From Oscillospiraceae bacterium (GTDB lineage Bacteria; Bacillota; Clostridia; Oscillospirales; Oscillospiraceae): a stretch of DNA of 64,000 nt. The stretch's first letter is position 1; each line of letters starts with the position of its first letter. The translations under genes were made by a program, and so were the position numbers. The stretch is taken from contig CADCMP010000004.1 of NCBI GenBank assembly GCA_902802565.1, forward strand, positions 1-64,000, in the 5' to 3' direction. Shown in pieces: positions 46,201 through 54,841 of this stretch. Below the pieces are notes generated by a model. That model saw only the letters and a list, made by a program, of their open reading frames with translations. It made no database searches and had not been told where the DNA came from.

Positions 46201-46275
46201 GGTCCGAGTGACTGGACTTGAACCAGCGGCTTCATGACCCCCAGTCATGCGCGCTACCATCTGCGCTACACCCGG
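46200..46275 (-). tRNA. tRNA-Pro (anticodon GGG)
   Basis: On the minus strand the 5' acceptor arm CCGGGTG pairs with CACTCGG, followed by discriminator A and an encoded CCA. The D-arm GTAGCGCAGATGGTAGCGC, the anticodon loop CTGGGGG inside a CATGA/TCATG stem, and the T-loop GGTTCAAGTCC all fit. The anticodon at loop positions 3-5 is GGG. Total 76 bases including CCA. Confidence 0.95.
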
Positions 46276-46356
46276 AATAGCATAGAGAAATCATAAAATC
46301 AACAAATATTTTAAATTTTTCCAGCCATACCGGGCCGGCAGGATGGTACTGCCGAT

Positions 46357-47202
46357 TCACTCCGTAAAATGAATATGATCATTGATATGTCTGGAGCAAT
46401 AGCAATGATATCCGATGCACCGGGAACAGTAGCGGAACTCCATATTGGGATCATCCAGATCGGTGATTCCGCATACTTCACACTTTCTGGAATAGGGCGC
46501 ATCGTTGCGGTCGCGGTTTACCTGCTTTGCCGCTTTCTTATAGTTAATGATCTTCGGACTGTTGTGTCCGGTCTTTCTCCCAAGATACTGGTACAGCCAT
46601 CCGCCGCAGAACAGCAGATAGTTCAGCACTGCGACCACCGGGAGCAGATTGTACGGAAACGGAGATACAATGATTTCATACAGGAAGAACGCTGCATCGA
46701 TATAGGCGAGCCATTTGATCTTCATGGGAATGACGAAGAACAGAAGAACCTGCGTTTCCGGAAACAGAGTGGCAAAGGAAAAGAACATAGAAAGGTAGAT
46801 ATAGGATGCGGAGACCCGAATGTCTGTTCCCGTGATGAAATAGATCACGAACCCGTAGATCACGGTAAACAGGATGCCGGAGAAGAAAAACAGCGTAAAC
46901 TTAGCCTTTCCCCAGTACTGTTCCAGCGTGCTACCGATAAAATAGTAGAAATAAAACATGATCAGTGCAAGAATCCCTCCGCTGGTGGGAATAAATGCAA
47001 AGGTAATCAGTCTCCAGATCTGACCTTTCAGGATCATTGCCGGTGAGAACTGGAGCGCACTGACGAGAAGATTCGTGGTGTCCATCATGGAAAACAGCCA
47101 GATAATGACGTTTCCAATGACCACATAAAGCATCAGGTTTGAAATACCGAAACGTGGATGCTTATAGCAGAACATTTCAATTTTACGAGAAATCCAATTC
47201 AT
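46357..47202 (-). CDS. Rhomboid-like membrane protein lacking the catalytic dyad, with zinc-finger tail
   Basis: A 281-residue membrane protein with about six hydrophobic segments in residues 20-215 arranged as in rhomboid-like proteins: MLYVVIGNVIIWL, then GQIWRLITFAFIP (the usual loop-1 W-R motif), and a helix YIYLSMFFSFATL. The catalytic GxSG serine is absent (that helix has VSASYIYLS) and so is the histidine of the last helix (LNYLLFCGGWLY). A soluble tail (about 225-281) holds CEVC and YCSRC-H-C-HH pairs that look like a zinc-binding cluster. It is probably a pseudoprotease or a DUF1751-type relative that binds proteins in the membrane. It stands alone. Confidence 0.7.
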   Translation of the reverse strand: MNWISRKIEMFCYKHPRFGISNLMLYVVIGNVIIWLFSMMDTTNLLVSALQFSPAMILKGQIWRLITFAFIPTSGGILALIMFYFYYFIGSTLEQYWGKAKFTLFFFSGILFTVIYGFVIYFITGTDIRVSASYIYLSMFFSFATLFPETQVLLFFVIPMKIKWLAYIDAAFFLYEIIVSPFPYNLLPVVAVLNYLLFCGGWLYQYLGRKTGHNSPKIINYKKAAKQVNRDRNDAPYSRKCEVCGITDLDDPNMEFRYCSRCIGYHCYCSRHINDHIHFTE

Positions 47203-47429
47203 TCTAATCCCTCAGTTGCGAGTTTAATTTGATGGTTTTATTATACATTGAGTTTCCGGAAAAAGCATTAACACTTTTTTAATGATACGGTCTTCATCAT
47301 TTTTAAAGAAACCATCCCACAGATTTGCATTTTTTCCTTTCAGTTTTCCGGTCATTATGATAATATGAATCTATCTATGTTTATTTATATTGTAAACAGG
47401 AATCTGAGCAACACAGAAGGACCTACGTA

Positions 47430-48194
47430 ATGAATCAGCAGGATGAATACAGAAACGAATTGATTGAAGGGCGCAATGCGGTCATCGAAGCGATCCGTGC
47501 CGGACGTGCCATAGATAAGATCTATTGTGCCAAGGGCGACACGGACAACACGCTGGGGTTCATAGCCTCCACCGCCAGAAAAGCCGGTATCGTCGTTGTA
47601 AACTGCGATAAACGGAAACTGGATTTCATGAGCGTGACAAAAGCGCATCAGGGCGTGATCGCCGTGTGTTCGGTGAAAAGCTACTGTTCTCTGGAAGACA
47701 TTCTGGACCTTGCGAAGGAAAGGAACGAAGATCCGTTCGTTATCATCTGTGATGAGATCAGCGATCCACATAACATGGGTGCGATCATCCGTACAGCGGA
47801 ATGTGCCGGTGCCCATGGTGTCATTATCCCCAAGCGGAGGAGCGCCGGTGCCACAACGATCGTGGACAAATCTTCTGCCGGTGCCGCGGAACATATGCTC
47901 ATTGCCCGTGTTCCCAACATTACTTCCGCCATCAAAGAACTGAAAGACCGCGGTCTCTGGATCTACGGTGCAGCTCCCGGCGGCAGCAGCAATATGTGGC
48001 AGACCGATCTCACCGGCCCCATTGCCCTGGTGGTGGGTTCCGAGGGAAACGGTATCGGGAGACTGGTACGGGACAACTGTGATTTCATCGTTGAGATCCC
48101 CATGTTCGGTCAGATCGACTCGCTGAACGCTTCTGTTGCAGCCTCGATCCTGATGTATGAGGTTGTCAGACAGAAAAACAACAAGAACAAATAG
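47430..48194 (+). CDS. rlmB: 23S rRNA (guanosine(2251)-2'-O)-methyltransferase RlmB-like (SPOUT)
   Basis: A 254-residue TrmH-family SPOUT methyltransferase. An N-terminal L30e-like substrate-binding domain (ELIEGRNAVIEAIRAGR, KAHQGVIA) precedes the knotted SAM domain with DEISDPHNMGAIIRTAEC, VGSEGNGIG and IPMFGQIDSLNASVA. These match RlmB, which methylates the ribosome peptidyl-transferase P-loop; the mini-ribosome maturation role of Firmicutes YacO is similar. AAGGA precedes the ATG at 8-9 bases. The following gene starts 8 bases after its stop. Confidence 0.92.
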   Translation: MNQQDEYRNELIEGRNAVIEAIRAGRAIDKIYCAKGDTDNTLGFIASTARKAGIVVVNCDKRKLDFMSVTKAHQGVIAVCSVKSYCSLEDILDLAKERNEDPFVIICDEISDPHNMGAIIRTAECAGAHGVIIPKRRSAGATTIVDKSSAGAAEHMLIARVPNITSAIKELKDRGLWIYGAAPGGSSNMWQTDLTGPIALVVGSEGNGIGRLVRDNCDFIVEIPMFGQIDSLNASVAASILMYEVVRQKNNKNK

Positions 48195-48201
48195 GTTTAT
48201 C

Positions 48202-51027
48202 ATGGATCATTATGATTTTGAAAGTACAATAACGGATGCAGATTTCGATTTTACTCTGGATGATATTCTGAATGAATTTCACTCCGGAGGACCATCCTCT
48301 GCGATGGATGAGACGCAGCAAGACGCTGTGTCCGATATTCATGCAGTTATTTCCCAGCAGAATAACAATCCGATCTACGGATCGGGTATCGAGGGGGCTT
48401 CTACCATTAATACGAATGAATTTGAGGATTCCGTCATGAACGGATCGGATTTGACCACCCCGGACGTTTCCGGTGCACCGGAAACCGAAGCATATGAGGG
48501 GTCCAATCCTTATGATTATCAAAGTGTCTATTCCTTTGTGTCCCGGGATGATCCGGATCTGGATCAGATCATCAGCGAGCTGAATGGCAGTGCCCCCGCA
48601 TCGGACGAATCAGACTATGAAGAACCGGCAGATGAAGAACCCTACCCCGCTGAAGATTATGCTTCGGAAGAAGATGAAAACGAGCCGGCTCCTCAAGAAG
48701 AATATGAGGAAGAACGCCGTTTCATGTCCTTCCAGGAAGGCTGGGAGAATCTGAAGGATTCTATCCGCATCTCCGCCGGCGGCGTCCCCACCGGTTTCGC
48801 CGCCATTCTGCGCCGCCGTTTCCGTTCAAGCGAAGAAGAATATGAGGCACAGGAAGCATCCGAGCAAACGGATGAAAACCAGGAATATGAGGAATCTGCG
48901 GAAGCTTCCGGTGATTACTATGCTTCTCTGTTCGAAGGATCGGAGGACGATCTGGATGACGAGGAAGAAGAACTGGAACCCACCATGGCATATCCGATCA
49001 TCAAAGAACCGGTGGATTCTTCTCCTGCGCCTGAAATGACGGATGAAGTAACGGAACAGGAAGAGGAAGCCGAGGAATCCTTTACACCGGACATTCATTC
49101 CGTGGAAGAAGCAGAAGAAGCCTATGCAAGTGATGTAGCTCCGGAAGATGAGTTTGAAGAGGACCCTGAAGACGCCGGTTCCATGTTTGCCTACTACTGG
49201 CATAAGATCCGCAACTTCTTCGTTGCCTTTTTCGGCACGATCATCGCCGTATTTCAGGGAAAGTTCCAGGGATCTGAGGACAGCAGCAAAAAGCCCTCCC
49301 GTTTCGTTCAGTTTCTTGCTACCCTCTCCCTGAAGATCCAGCAGCATCAAACCAACGCAAAATCCGCTCCCGCCAGAGATGCGGAAGAACTTGGGCCGGA
49401 ACTGACTGCGGACAAGGCCTCACGCTACTACGGTTCACAGATCAAGTTTACAAAGCTGCGACTTCGCATCGCAGCAGTGCTGTGCCTGATTCTGGCCTAT
49501 ATTTCCTTCGGACTTCCTGTCCCAGGACGTCTTCACAACTCTGTCGTCCTGACAAGTGCCTGTCTGGCGCTGGAAATCTCCGTTGTCATGTGCTGTCTCG
49601 ACATCTTTACCGCCGGTATCATGGATCTGATCCGCAAGCGCCCCAATGCCAACACCCTGATCAGTCTTTCCTGCATTCTCAGTGCAGTGGACGCCATCGT
49701 GATCTCCATGTCCGGAAAGACCGGCTTGGGCCTTCCCTATTGCGGAATCTCCGCCATTGCCATCACCTGTGCGCTCTGGGGCTCGCTGCTCTACTGCCGG
49801 GGAAACCGTATCACACTGCGTACGCTGGCACTGTCCAAAGAGCCCTATGCGATCACCGCAGAGACCGACATCGGCGGATATCCGGATATCACGCTGCTTA
49901 AGACCAAGACCTCAACGGAAAGCTTCGTTCGCCGCACGGAAGAGATGGCACTGGATGATGAAGCGTTCACCTTCCTTGCCCCATGGCTCATCGGCGCCGG
50001 ACTGATCCTTACGCTCCTGGCCGCTGCCATCAGCAAAAACTGGCGGGGATTTATGCACATCTGGTCCGCTATCATGGTGCCTACGGCTCCCTTTATAGCG
50101 CTGCTCTCCTACCCGCTTCCGTTCCTCTATACGGCGCGCAGTCTGTTCCACAACGGCAACGCCATCGCCGGCTGGTCCGGACTGGTGGACATCGGAGAGA
50201 GCAAACATATCATCGTTACCGATCATGATGTGTTCCCCAAGAACACCATCTCCATCGACAGCATCCGCATTCTGGAAGGTGTCGATCCGCAGAAGATCAT
50301 CACCTATACCGGCAGTGTGATCATCGCTTCCGGTTCGGCTCTTTCTCCTGCTTTTTCGGAACTGATGAACAAGAATTCCTGTGTCATCGAACAGGTGTAC
50401 GATTTCAAATGCCATGAAGGCGGCGGTCTGACTGCCATGATCAGCGGCGATGAGGTTCTGGTCGGCAATTCCGGATTCATGCATCTCATGGGGATCCATA
50501 TTCCCCAGAAGCTGGCATCCAAGAGCAGTGTGTTTGTGGCGGTCAACGGTGTTATTTCCGCCATTTATGCCATCAAGTACACTCCTGTCGTCTCTGTCCA
50601 GAAGGCTCTGATCACTCTGCTTCGTTCCAAACGAACATCCATCTTTGCGATCAAGGACTTCAATATCACTCCGGAGATGATCCGCAAGAAATTCCGCATG
50701 CCTTCGGATCGGTTTGACTTCCCAAGTTTCGCCGACCGGTATGCCATCGCCGGCGCCAAGAGAGGAAAAGACTCCAAGATTGCCGCCGTGGTTGCCAGAA
50801 GCGGTCTTGCTTCCATGGTGCAGCTGCAGGATGAGGGACACCGTCTTTACAACACGGTCCGCCTTTCCGTACTGCTCAGTCTGCTGTGTGTCGGAATCGG
50901 CATGATCATGGTCTTCCTGATGTGCCTGTCCTCCGCGATGGAATCGATTTCCGCATCCACGCTTCTGCTGTATATGCTGATCTGGCTGGTAATCGAACTG
51001 CTGATCGTGATCCTTCAGAATCGATGA
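48202..51027 (+). CDS. Large degenerate P-type ATPase-like membrane protein with acidic N-terminal region
   Basis: A 941-residue protein. Residues 1-325 are very acidic, low in complexity and probably disordered. A possible membrane-near helix lies at 328-352, then hydrophobic segments at about 420-440, 448-475, 484-503, 512-531, 592-610, 622-645, and a terminal pair at 887-910 and 918-938. From 640 on it follows P-type ATPases: TARSLFHNGNAIAGWSGLVD, the phosphorylation-loop position HIIVTDHDVFPKN (aspartate 674), EVLVGNSGF of the N-domain, VFVAVNGVISAI, and a Rossmann stretch. CPC is missing (VPTAP), as are TGE and GDGxND; DKTGT is now D-H-D-V-F. It cannot be a normal pump. It is co-transcribed behind rlmB. 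Confidence 0.7.
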   Translation: MDHYDFESTITDADFDFTLDDILNEFHSGGPSSAMDETQQDAVSDIHAVISQQNNNPIYGSGIEGASTINTNEFEDSVMNGSDLTTPDVSGAPETEAYEGSNPYDYQSVYSFVSRDDPDLDQIISELNGSAPASDESDYEEPADEEPYPAEDYASEEDENEPAPQEEYEEERRFMSFQEGWENLKDSIRISAGGVPTGFAAILRRRFRSSEEEYEAQEASEQTDENQEYEESAEASGDYYASLFEGSEDDLDDEEEELEPTMAYPIIKEPVDSSPAPEMTDEVTEQEEEAEESFTPDIHSVEEAEEAYASDVAPEDEFEEDPEDAGSMFAYYWHKIRNFFVAFFGTIIAVFQGKFQGSEDSSKKPSRFVQFLATLSLKIQQHQTNAKSAPARDAEELGPELTADKASRYYGSQIKFTKLRLRIAAVLCLILAYISFGLPVPGRLHNSVVLTSACLALEISVVMCCLDIFTAGIMDLIRKRPNANTLISLSCILSAVDAIVISMSGKTGLGLPYCGISAIAITCALWGSLLYCRGNRITLRTLALSKEPYAITAETDIGGYPDITLLKTKTSTESFVRRTEEMALDDEAFTFLAPWLIGAGLILTLLAAAISKNWRGFMHIWSAIMVPTAPFIALLSYPLPFLYTARSLFHNGNAIAGWSGLVDIGESKHIIVTDHDVFPKNTISIDSIRILEGVDPQKIITYTGSVIIASGSALSPAFSELMNKNSCVIEQVYDFKCHEGGGLTAMISGDEVLVGNSGFMHLMGIHIPQKLASKSSVFVAVNGVISAIYAIKYTPVVSVQKALITLLRSKRTSIFAIKDFNITPEMIRKKFRMPSDRFDFPSFADRYAIAGAKRGKDSKIAAVVARSGLASMVQLQDEGHRLYNTVRLSVLLSLLCVGIGMIMVFLMCLSSAMESISASTLLLYMLIWLVIELLIVILQNR

Positions 51028-51069
51028 AGATCAGCGTCGGAATCAAGGCAGATAGCCTAGAACAAAATA

Positions 51070-51098
51070 TTGATTCCACTACCCTCTTAGTGTATAAT
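51070..51098 (+). promoter_or_regulatory. Predicted promoter of the EF-G-like gene
   Basis: TTGATT at 51070-51075, a 17-base spacer and TATAAT at 51093-51098. Confidence 0.75.
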
Positions 51099-51164
51099 TA
51101 ACAAGGTTTTGGACCTTTTTAAAAAATTAATTTGAAACAAAAATATAGGAGATGAAAACCGGAC

Positions 51165-53183
51165 ATGAGCATTGAAACCAAAAAAATCAGAAACGTCGCC
51201 TTGCTGGGACACGGTAACAGCGGCAAAACCAGTCTTGCGGAGAGCATGCTGTATGTCACCGGTGCTACTGACCGTCTTGGAAAGATCAACGACGGCAACA
51301 CCGTATGTGACTATGATGCAGAAGAGATCAAAAGACAGATCACTATTTCTGCTTCTCTTGCTCCCGTAAACTTCAACAATCATAAAATCAATGTCCTGGA
51401 TTGCCCCGGCTACCAGGATTTCGTGGGTGAAGTACTCTGCTCCATCCGTGCAGTTGAAGCAGGTGTTATCCTGTGCAGCGCAAAAGACGGTCTGTCCGTT
51501 GGTGCAGAACGCAGCTGGAAATATCTGAAAGCCGCTAACAAGCCGGTCATGTTCTATGTATCCAAGCTGGATGAAGAGCATGGTGACTTTTATGCTGTTC
51601 TCGATTCCCTGAAGGCAAAATACGGCAGTGTTATCTGCCCGGTCGTTGCTCCGATGTCCGATGGCACCGGCGTTATCGATCTTGTTCACAATGCCGCATA
51701 CACCACTTCCGGCAACAAGACTTCCAAAGTTGCTGTTCCCGATGCTGACGCTTCCAAAGCCGAGGATCTTCGAGCAGAACTGATGGAAGCTGCTGCAGGT
51801 GCTACCGAAGAGCTGATGGAGAAATTCTTCGACACCATGGAACTGTCAGAAGAAGACATCATCACCGGAATCAAAGCCGGCATCAAAGACGGCTCTGTTG
51901 TTCCTGTCGTCTGCGGCTGTGCAACTGCCAATATCGGCACTGAAGTTCTTCTTCAGTCCATTATCGATTACGTCCCCGCACCCGATGAAGTCGAAGGCAT
52001 TGATCCCAACGGCTCCACCGTCGGTTTCGTTTTCAAGACTCTGTCCGATCAGTTTGGCAAATACAACTTCGTAAAGATCATGTCCGGCAACATCACCTCC
52101 GACATGTCTCTGCACAATTCCAGATCCAATTCCACCGACAAGCTCGGCAGACTGTATGTCATGACCGGCAAGAAGAACGCCGAAGTCAAAGACGCTTCCT
52201 GCGGTGACATCGTTGCCGTCGGCAAGATGGACTGGAAGACCGGCGATACCGTTTCCGATCCGAAGAACGAAGTAGAACTTCCCGCTCTGGATCTTCCCGC
52301 TCCCTTCTATTCCATGGCCATCACCCCGAAGACCAAGGGACAGGACGACAAAGTCGCCAGCGGTCTGAATAAACTCAACGAAGAAGACTGCTCCTTCACC
52401 CTCGTCAACAATGCCGAGACCAAGCAGATGGTCCTCTCCGGATGCGGTGATATGCAGCTGGATGTTCTGATCTCCAAGCTGAAGAGCCGTTTCGGTGTGG
52501 ACGCAGAGCTGAAGCCGGCACGTGTTGCTTACCGTGAAAAGATCAAATCCAAGGTCGAAGCGCACGGCCGTCACAAGAAACAGACCGGTGGTTCCGGCCA
52601 GTTCGGTGATGTGTGGATCCGCTTTGAACCCCAGGATGAATCCAATGATATGGTATTCGCTGAGGAAGTGTTCGGCGGAAGCGTTCCCAAGAACTTCTTC
52701 CCGGCAGTCGAAAAAGGTCTGCGCGAAGCCGTCAACAAGGGCGTGCTCGCCGGTTATCCTCTGGTAGGACTGAAAGCCACTCTGTACGATGGTTCCTACC
52801 ACCCCGTAGACTCCAACGAAATGGCATTCAAGACCGCTGCTCAGCTGGCATACAAAGAAGGCATCCCCAATGCCAAACCGACCATCCTTGAGCCCATCGG
52901 CACTCTGAAGGTCACCATTCCCGATGCCAACCTTGGTGATATCATGTCCGATATCTCCTCCAAGCGCAGAGGTACCGTCCTTGGTATGAACGCGGAAGAC
53001 GGCATGCAGATCGTGGAAGCAGAAGTTCCCATGGCGGAGATGTCTTCCTACACCATCGACCTTCGTTCCATGACCCAGGGCCGCGGCTCCTTCACTCTGG
53101 AGTTCTCCCGTTATGAAGAAGCTCCCGGCAACGTTCAGCAGAAGGTTATCGAAGAAGCCAAGAAGCTGGAAGAAGAAGAGTAA
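51165..53183 (+). CDS. Elongation factor G-like translational GTPase (EF-G2 type)
   Basis: A 672-residue GTPase of the EF-G family, shorter than EF-G (about 690). G1 is GHGNSGKTS (15-23), G3 is DCPGYQDF (79-86), and G4 reads SKLD. Domains II to V follow, including the domain IV signature HKKQTGGSGQFGDV and YHPVDSNEMAFKTAA. In canonical EF-G, G3 is DTPGHVDF with the histidine that helps GTP hydrolysis; here it is tyrosine 83, as in the EF-G2-type paralogues. Its role is probably not normal elongation. It has its own strong promoter and uses strongly biased codons, as for high expression. No ribosomal-protein genes are near it. Confidence 0.9.
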   Translation: MSIETKKIRNVALLGHGNSGKTSLAESMLYVTGATDRLGKINDGNTVCDYDAEEIKRQITISASLAPVNFNNHKINVLDCPGYQDFVGEVLCSIRAVEAGVILCSAKDGLSVGAERSWKYLKAANKPVMFYVSKLDEEHGDFYAVLDSLKAKYGSVICPVVAPMSDGTGVIDLVHNAAYTTSGNKTSKVAVPDADASKAEDLRAELMEAAAGATEELMEKFFDTMELSEEDIITGIKAGIKDGSVVPVVCGCATANIGTEVLLQSIIDYVPAPDEVEGIDPNGSTVGFVFKTLSDQFGKYNFVKIMSGNITSDMSLHNSRSNSTDKLGRLYVMTGKKNAEVKDASCGDIVAVGKMDWKTGDTVSDPKNEVELPALDLPAPFYSMAITPKTKGQDDKVASGLNKLNEEDCSFTLVNNAETKQMVLSGCGDMQLDVLISKLKSRFGVDAELKPARVAYREKIKSKVEAHGRHKKQTGGSGQFGDVWIRFEPQDESNDMVFAEEVFGGSVPKNFFPAVEKGLREAVNKGVLAGYPLVGLKATLYDGSYHPVDSNEMAFKTAAQLAYKEGIPNAKPTILEPIGTLKVTIPDANLGDIMSDISSKRRGTVLGMNAEDGMQIVEAEVPMAEMSSYTIDLRSMTQGRGSFTLEFSRYEEAPGNVQQKVIEEAKKLEEEE

Positions 53184-53192
53184 TAATAATCA

Positions 53193-53212
53193 GGGCGGAC
53201 AGTTGTCCGCCC
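53193..53212 (+). other. Hairpin between the EF-G-like and small membrane protein genes
   Basis: GGGCGGAC (53193-53200) pairs with GTCCGCCC (53205-53212). No T-tract follows, so it should not stop transcription fully and the small gene behind it may be read from the same promoter. Confidence 0.5.
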
Positions 53213-53233
53213 CGCTGTATTCGGTGATTGTAT

Positions 53234-53419
53234 ATGAATAAGAAACGTAAACAATTTAATCTGATCTGGGCTGTTCTGATCTGGCTGTGCGTCATTGCCA
53301 CCATGGTCGGTATCATCTTTGCGGCCATCACCAAAGATTATACGTATCAGAACAACAATCCGAAAGTTCAGACTTCTTCCGAAGCACCGACCTATTATTA
53401 TACAGAAACAACGGACTGA
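53234..53419 (+). CDS. Small single-helix membrane protein
   Basis: A 61-residue protein with a short basic start (MNKKRKQ), one hydrophobic helix at about residues 8-33 (LIWAVLIWLCVIATMVGI) and a polar, tyrosine- and threonine-rich tail (PTYYYTETTD). No family is recognised. The ATG at 53234 follows GGTGA by 6 bases; the in-frame TTG at 53228 is less likely. The position between the EF-G-like gene and a strong terminator, and the charge pattern of a membrane anchor, argue that it is real. Confidence 0.6.
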   Translation: MNKKRKQFNLIWAVLIWLCVIATMVGIIFAAITKDYTYQNNNPKVQTSSEAPTYYYTETTD

Positions 53420-53426
53420 TCCGTAA

Positions 53427-53462
53427 ACAAAGGCCTGTCTCAGCTGAGACAGGCCTTTTCTT
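53427..53462. terminator. Bidirectional terminator
   Basis: A perfect 30-base palindrome (53429-53458, centre at CAG-CTG) with A and T tracts on its two sides lies between convergent genes. Confidence 0.9.
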
Positions 53463-54769
53463 TATGCCATAATGATTTCTTTGATGAACGGTCCCGGAGT
53501 GACCGGAGTTTTGGAAAACTGATAACAGGCAAGAAGCTCCTTCTCCGCTCTGGCTGCATCTTTCTCGGTTCTGGCATGGATCACGGCCAGCGCCTCACCC
53601 GTGTTCACCGGATCTCCCACTTTTTTCTTCAATTCGATTCCCACGGAAAGATCGATAACATCGTCTTTTGTCTCACGGCCTCCGCCGAGGTGCATGGACA
53701 CCAGACCGATCTGATCGGCAGTCATATGAGAGATATATCCGTTTTCTCTGCAGAGAACCGTTCTCTGAACTTCCGCCATGGGAAGGCGTTCCGGATGATA
53801 GACATCTTCCCTGTTTCCTCCCTGTGCTTCCACAAGGTCGGCAAGCTTTTCCATCGCGCTTCCATCTTTGATATGAGAAGCCAGCATTTCTTTGGCCTTT
53901 TCAGATGAATCTGCGATTCCGCCCAGCTGCAGCACACAGGCTCCCAGTTCCAGACAAAGCTGCCGGACATGTCCCGCCTCTTCACCCTGCAGGACCTGGA
54001 TCGCTTCTTTCACTTCCAGAGCATTGCCCACCATATATCCCAGAGGTTCATCCATGTCGGTCAGGACTGCCGCAGTCTTTTTGCCTGCCAGTGATCCCAC
54101 ATGGACCATTTCCGTTGCCAGGATTCTGGCATCCTCCAGCGTCTTCATGAACGCACCGGATCCTGTCTTTACATCCAGTACGATGATGTCCGCGCCTGCG
54201 GCCAGTTTTTTGGACATGATGGAACTGACGATCAGCGGGATACTGGGAACAGTTCCTGTCACATCCCGCAGAGCATACAGCTTTTTATCTGCCGGATCGA
54301 TATCCTTAGTCTGACCTGTGATGGCAAGACCGATCTCCTTCACATTATCCCGAAACTTTTCCTCGGATATTGAAGTGGAATACCCGTGAAAGCTCTCCAG
54401 TTTATCCAGCGTGCCTCCGGTGTGTCCCAGGCCACGTCCGGACATCTTTGCCATCTTGATGCCGCAGGAAGCAAGCAGCGGACACAAAATGAGCGAGGTC
54501 TTATCGCCAACACCGCCGGTGGAATGCTTATCGGCTTTGATCCCGTCAAGATCACTCAGATCGATCACATCGCCCGAGTTTGTCATTGCAGTGGTCAGAT
54601 GCAGCGTCTCTTCCCTGGTCATACCGTTCAGCAGAATGGCCATGCACATGGCACTCATCTGATAATCCGGAATGCTGCCATTGGTATATTCCCGGATCAT
54701 GTATTCGATCTCTTCCCTGGACAGTTCCTTTTGATCACGTTTTTTTGCGATCAGATCCGTCATTACCAT
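53462..54769 (-). CDS. pdp: Pyrimidine-nucleoside phosphorylase
   Basis: A 435-residue enzyme that cleaves uridine and thymidine with phosphate. Family signatures are the start DLIAKKRDQKELSREEIEYMI, the phosphate loop KHSTGGVGDK at residues 81-90, SGRGLGHTGGTLDKLES, and the C-terminal AIHARTEKDA. The DKT/S-type residues of the Firmicutes Pdp class are present, so it should accept both uridine and thymidine rather than thymidine only. AAGGAG lies 10 bases before the ATG at 54769. A uracil permease is found about 8 kb further in the window, consistent with pyrimidine salvage, though not linked. Confidence 0.93.
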   Translation of the reverse strand: MVMTDLIAKKRDQKELSREEIEYMIREYTNGSIPDYQMSAMCMAILLNGMTREETLHLTTAMTNSGDVIDLSDLDGIKADKHSTGGVGDKTSLILCPLLASCGIKMAKMSGRGLGHTGGTLDKLESFHGYSTSISEEKFRDNVKEIGLAITGQTKDIDPADKKLYALRDVTGTVPSIPLIVSSIMSKKLAAGADIIVLDVKTGSGAFMKTLEDARILATEMVHVGSLAGKKTAAVLTDMDEPLGYMVGNALEVKEAIQVLQGEEAGHVRQLCLELGACVLQLGGIADSSEKAKEMLASHIKDGSAMEKLADLVEAQGGNREDVYHPERLPMAEVQRTVLCRENGYISHMTADQIGLVSMHLGGGRETKDDVIDLSVGIELKKKVGDPVNTGEALAVIHARTEKDAARAEKELLACYQFSKTPVTPGPFIKEIIMA

Positions 54770-54789
54770 GATTCATCCACTCCTTTGCA

Positions 54790-54820
54790 AAAGCCACGCC
54801 GGAAACACATCCGGCGTGGC
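54790..54820 (-). terminator. Terminator after the exported protein gene
   Basis: GCCACGCCGG and CCGGCGTGGC (54820-54811 with 54802-54793, minus strand), followed by a short TTTTG tract. Confidence 0.7.
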
Positions 54821-54841
54821 AGTTGGATACCTAATTATTAT

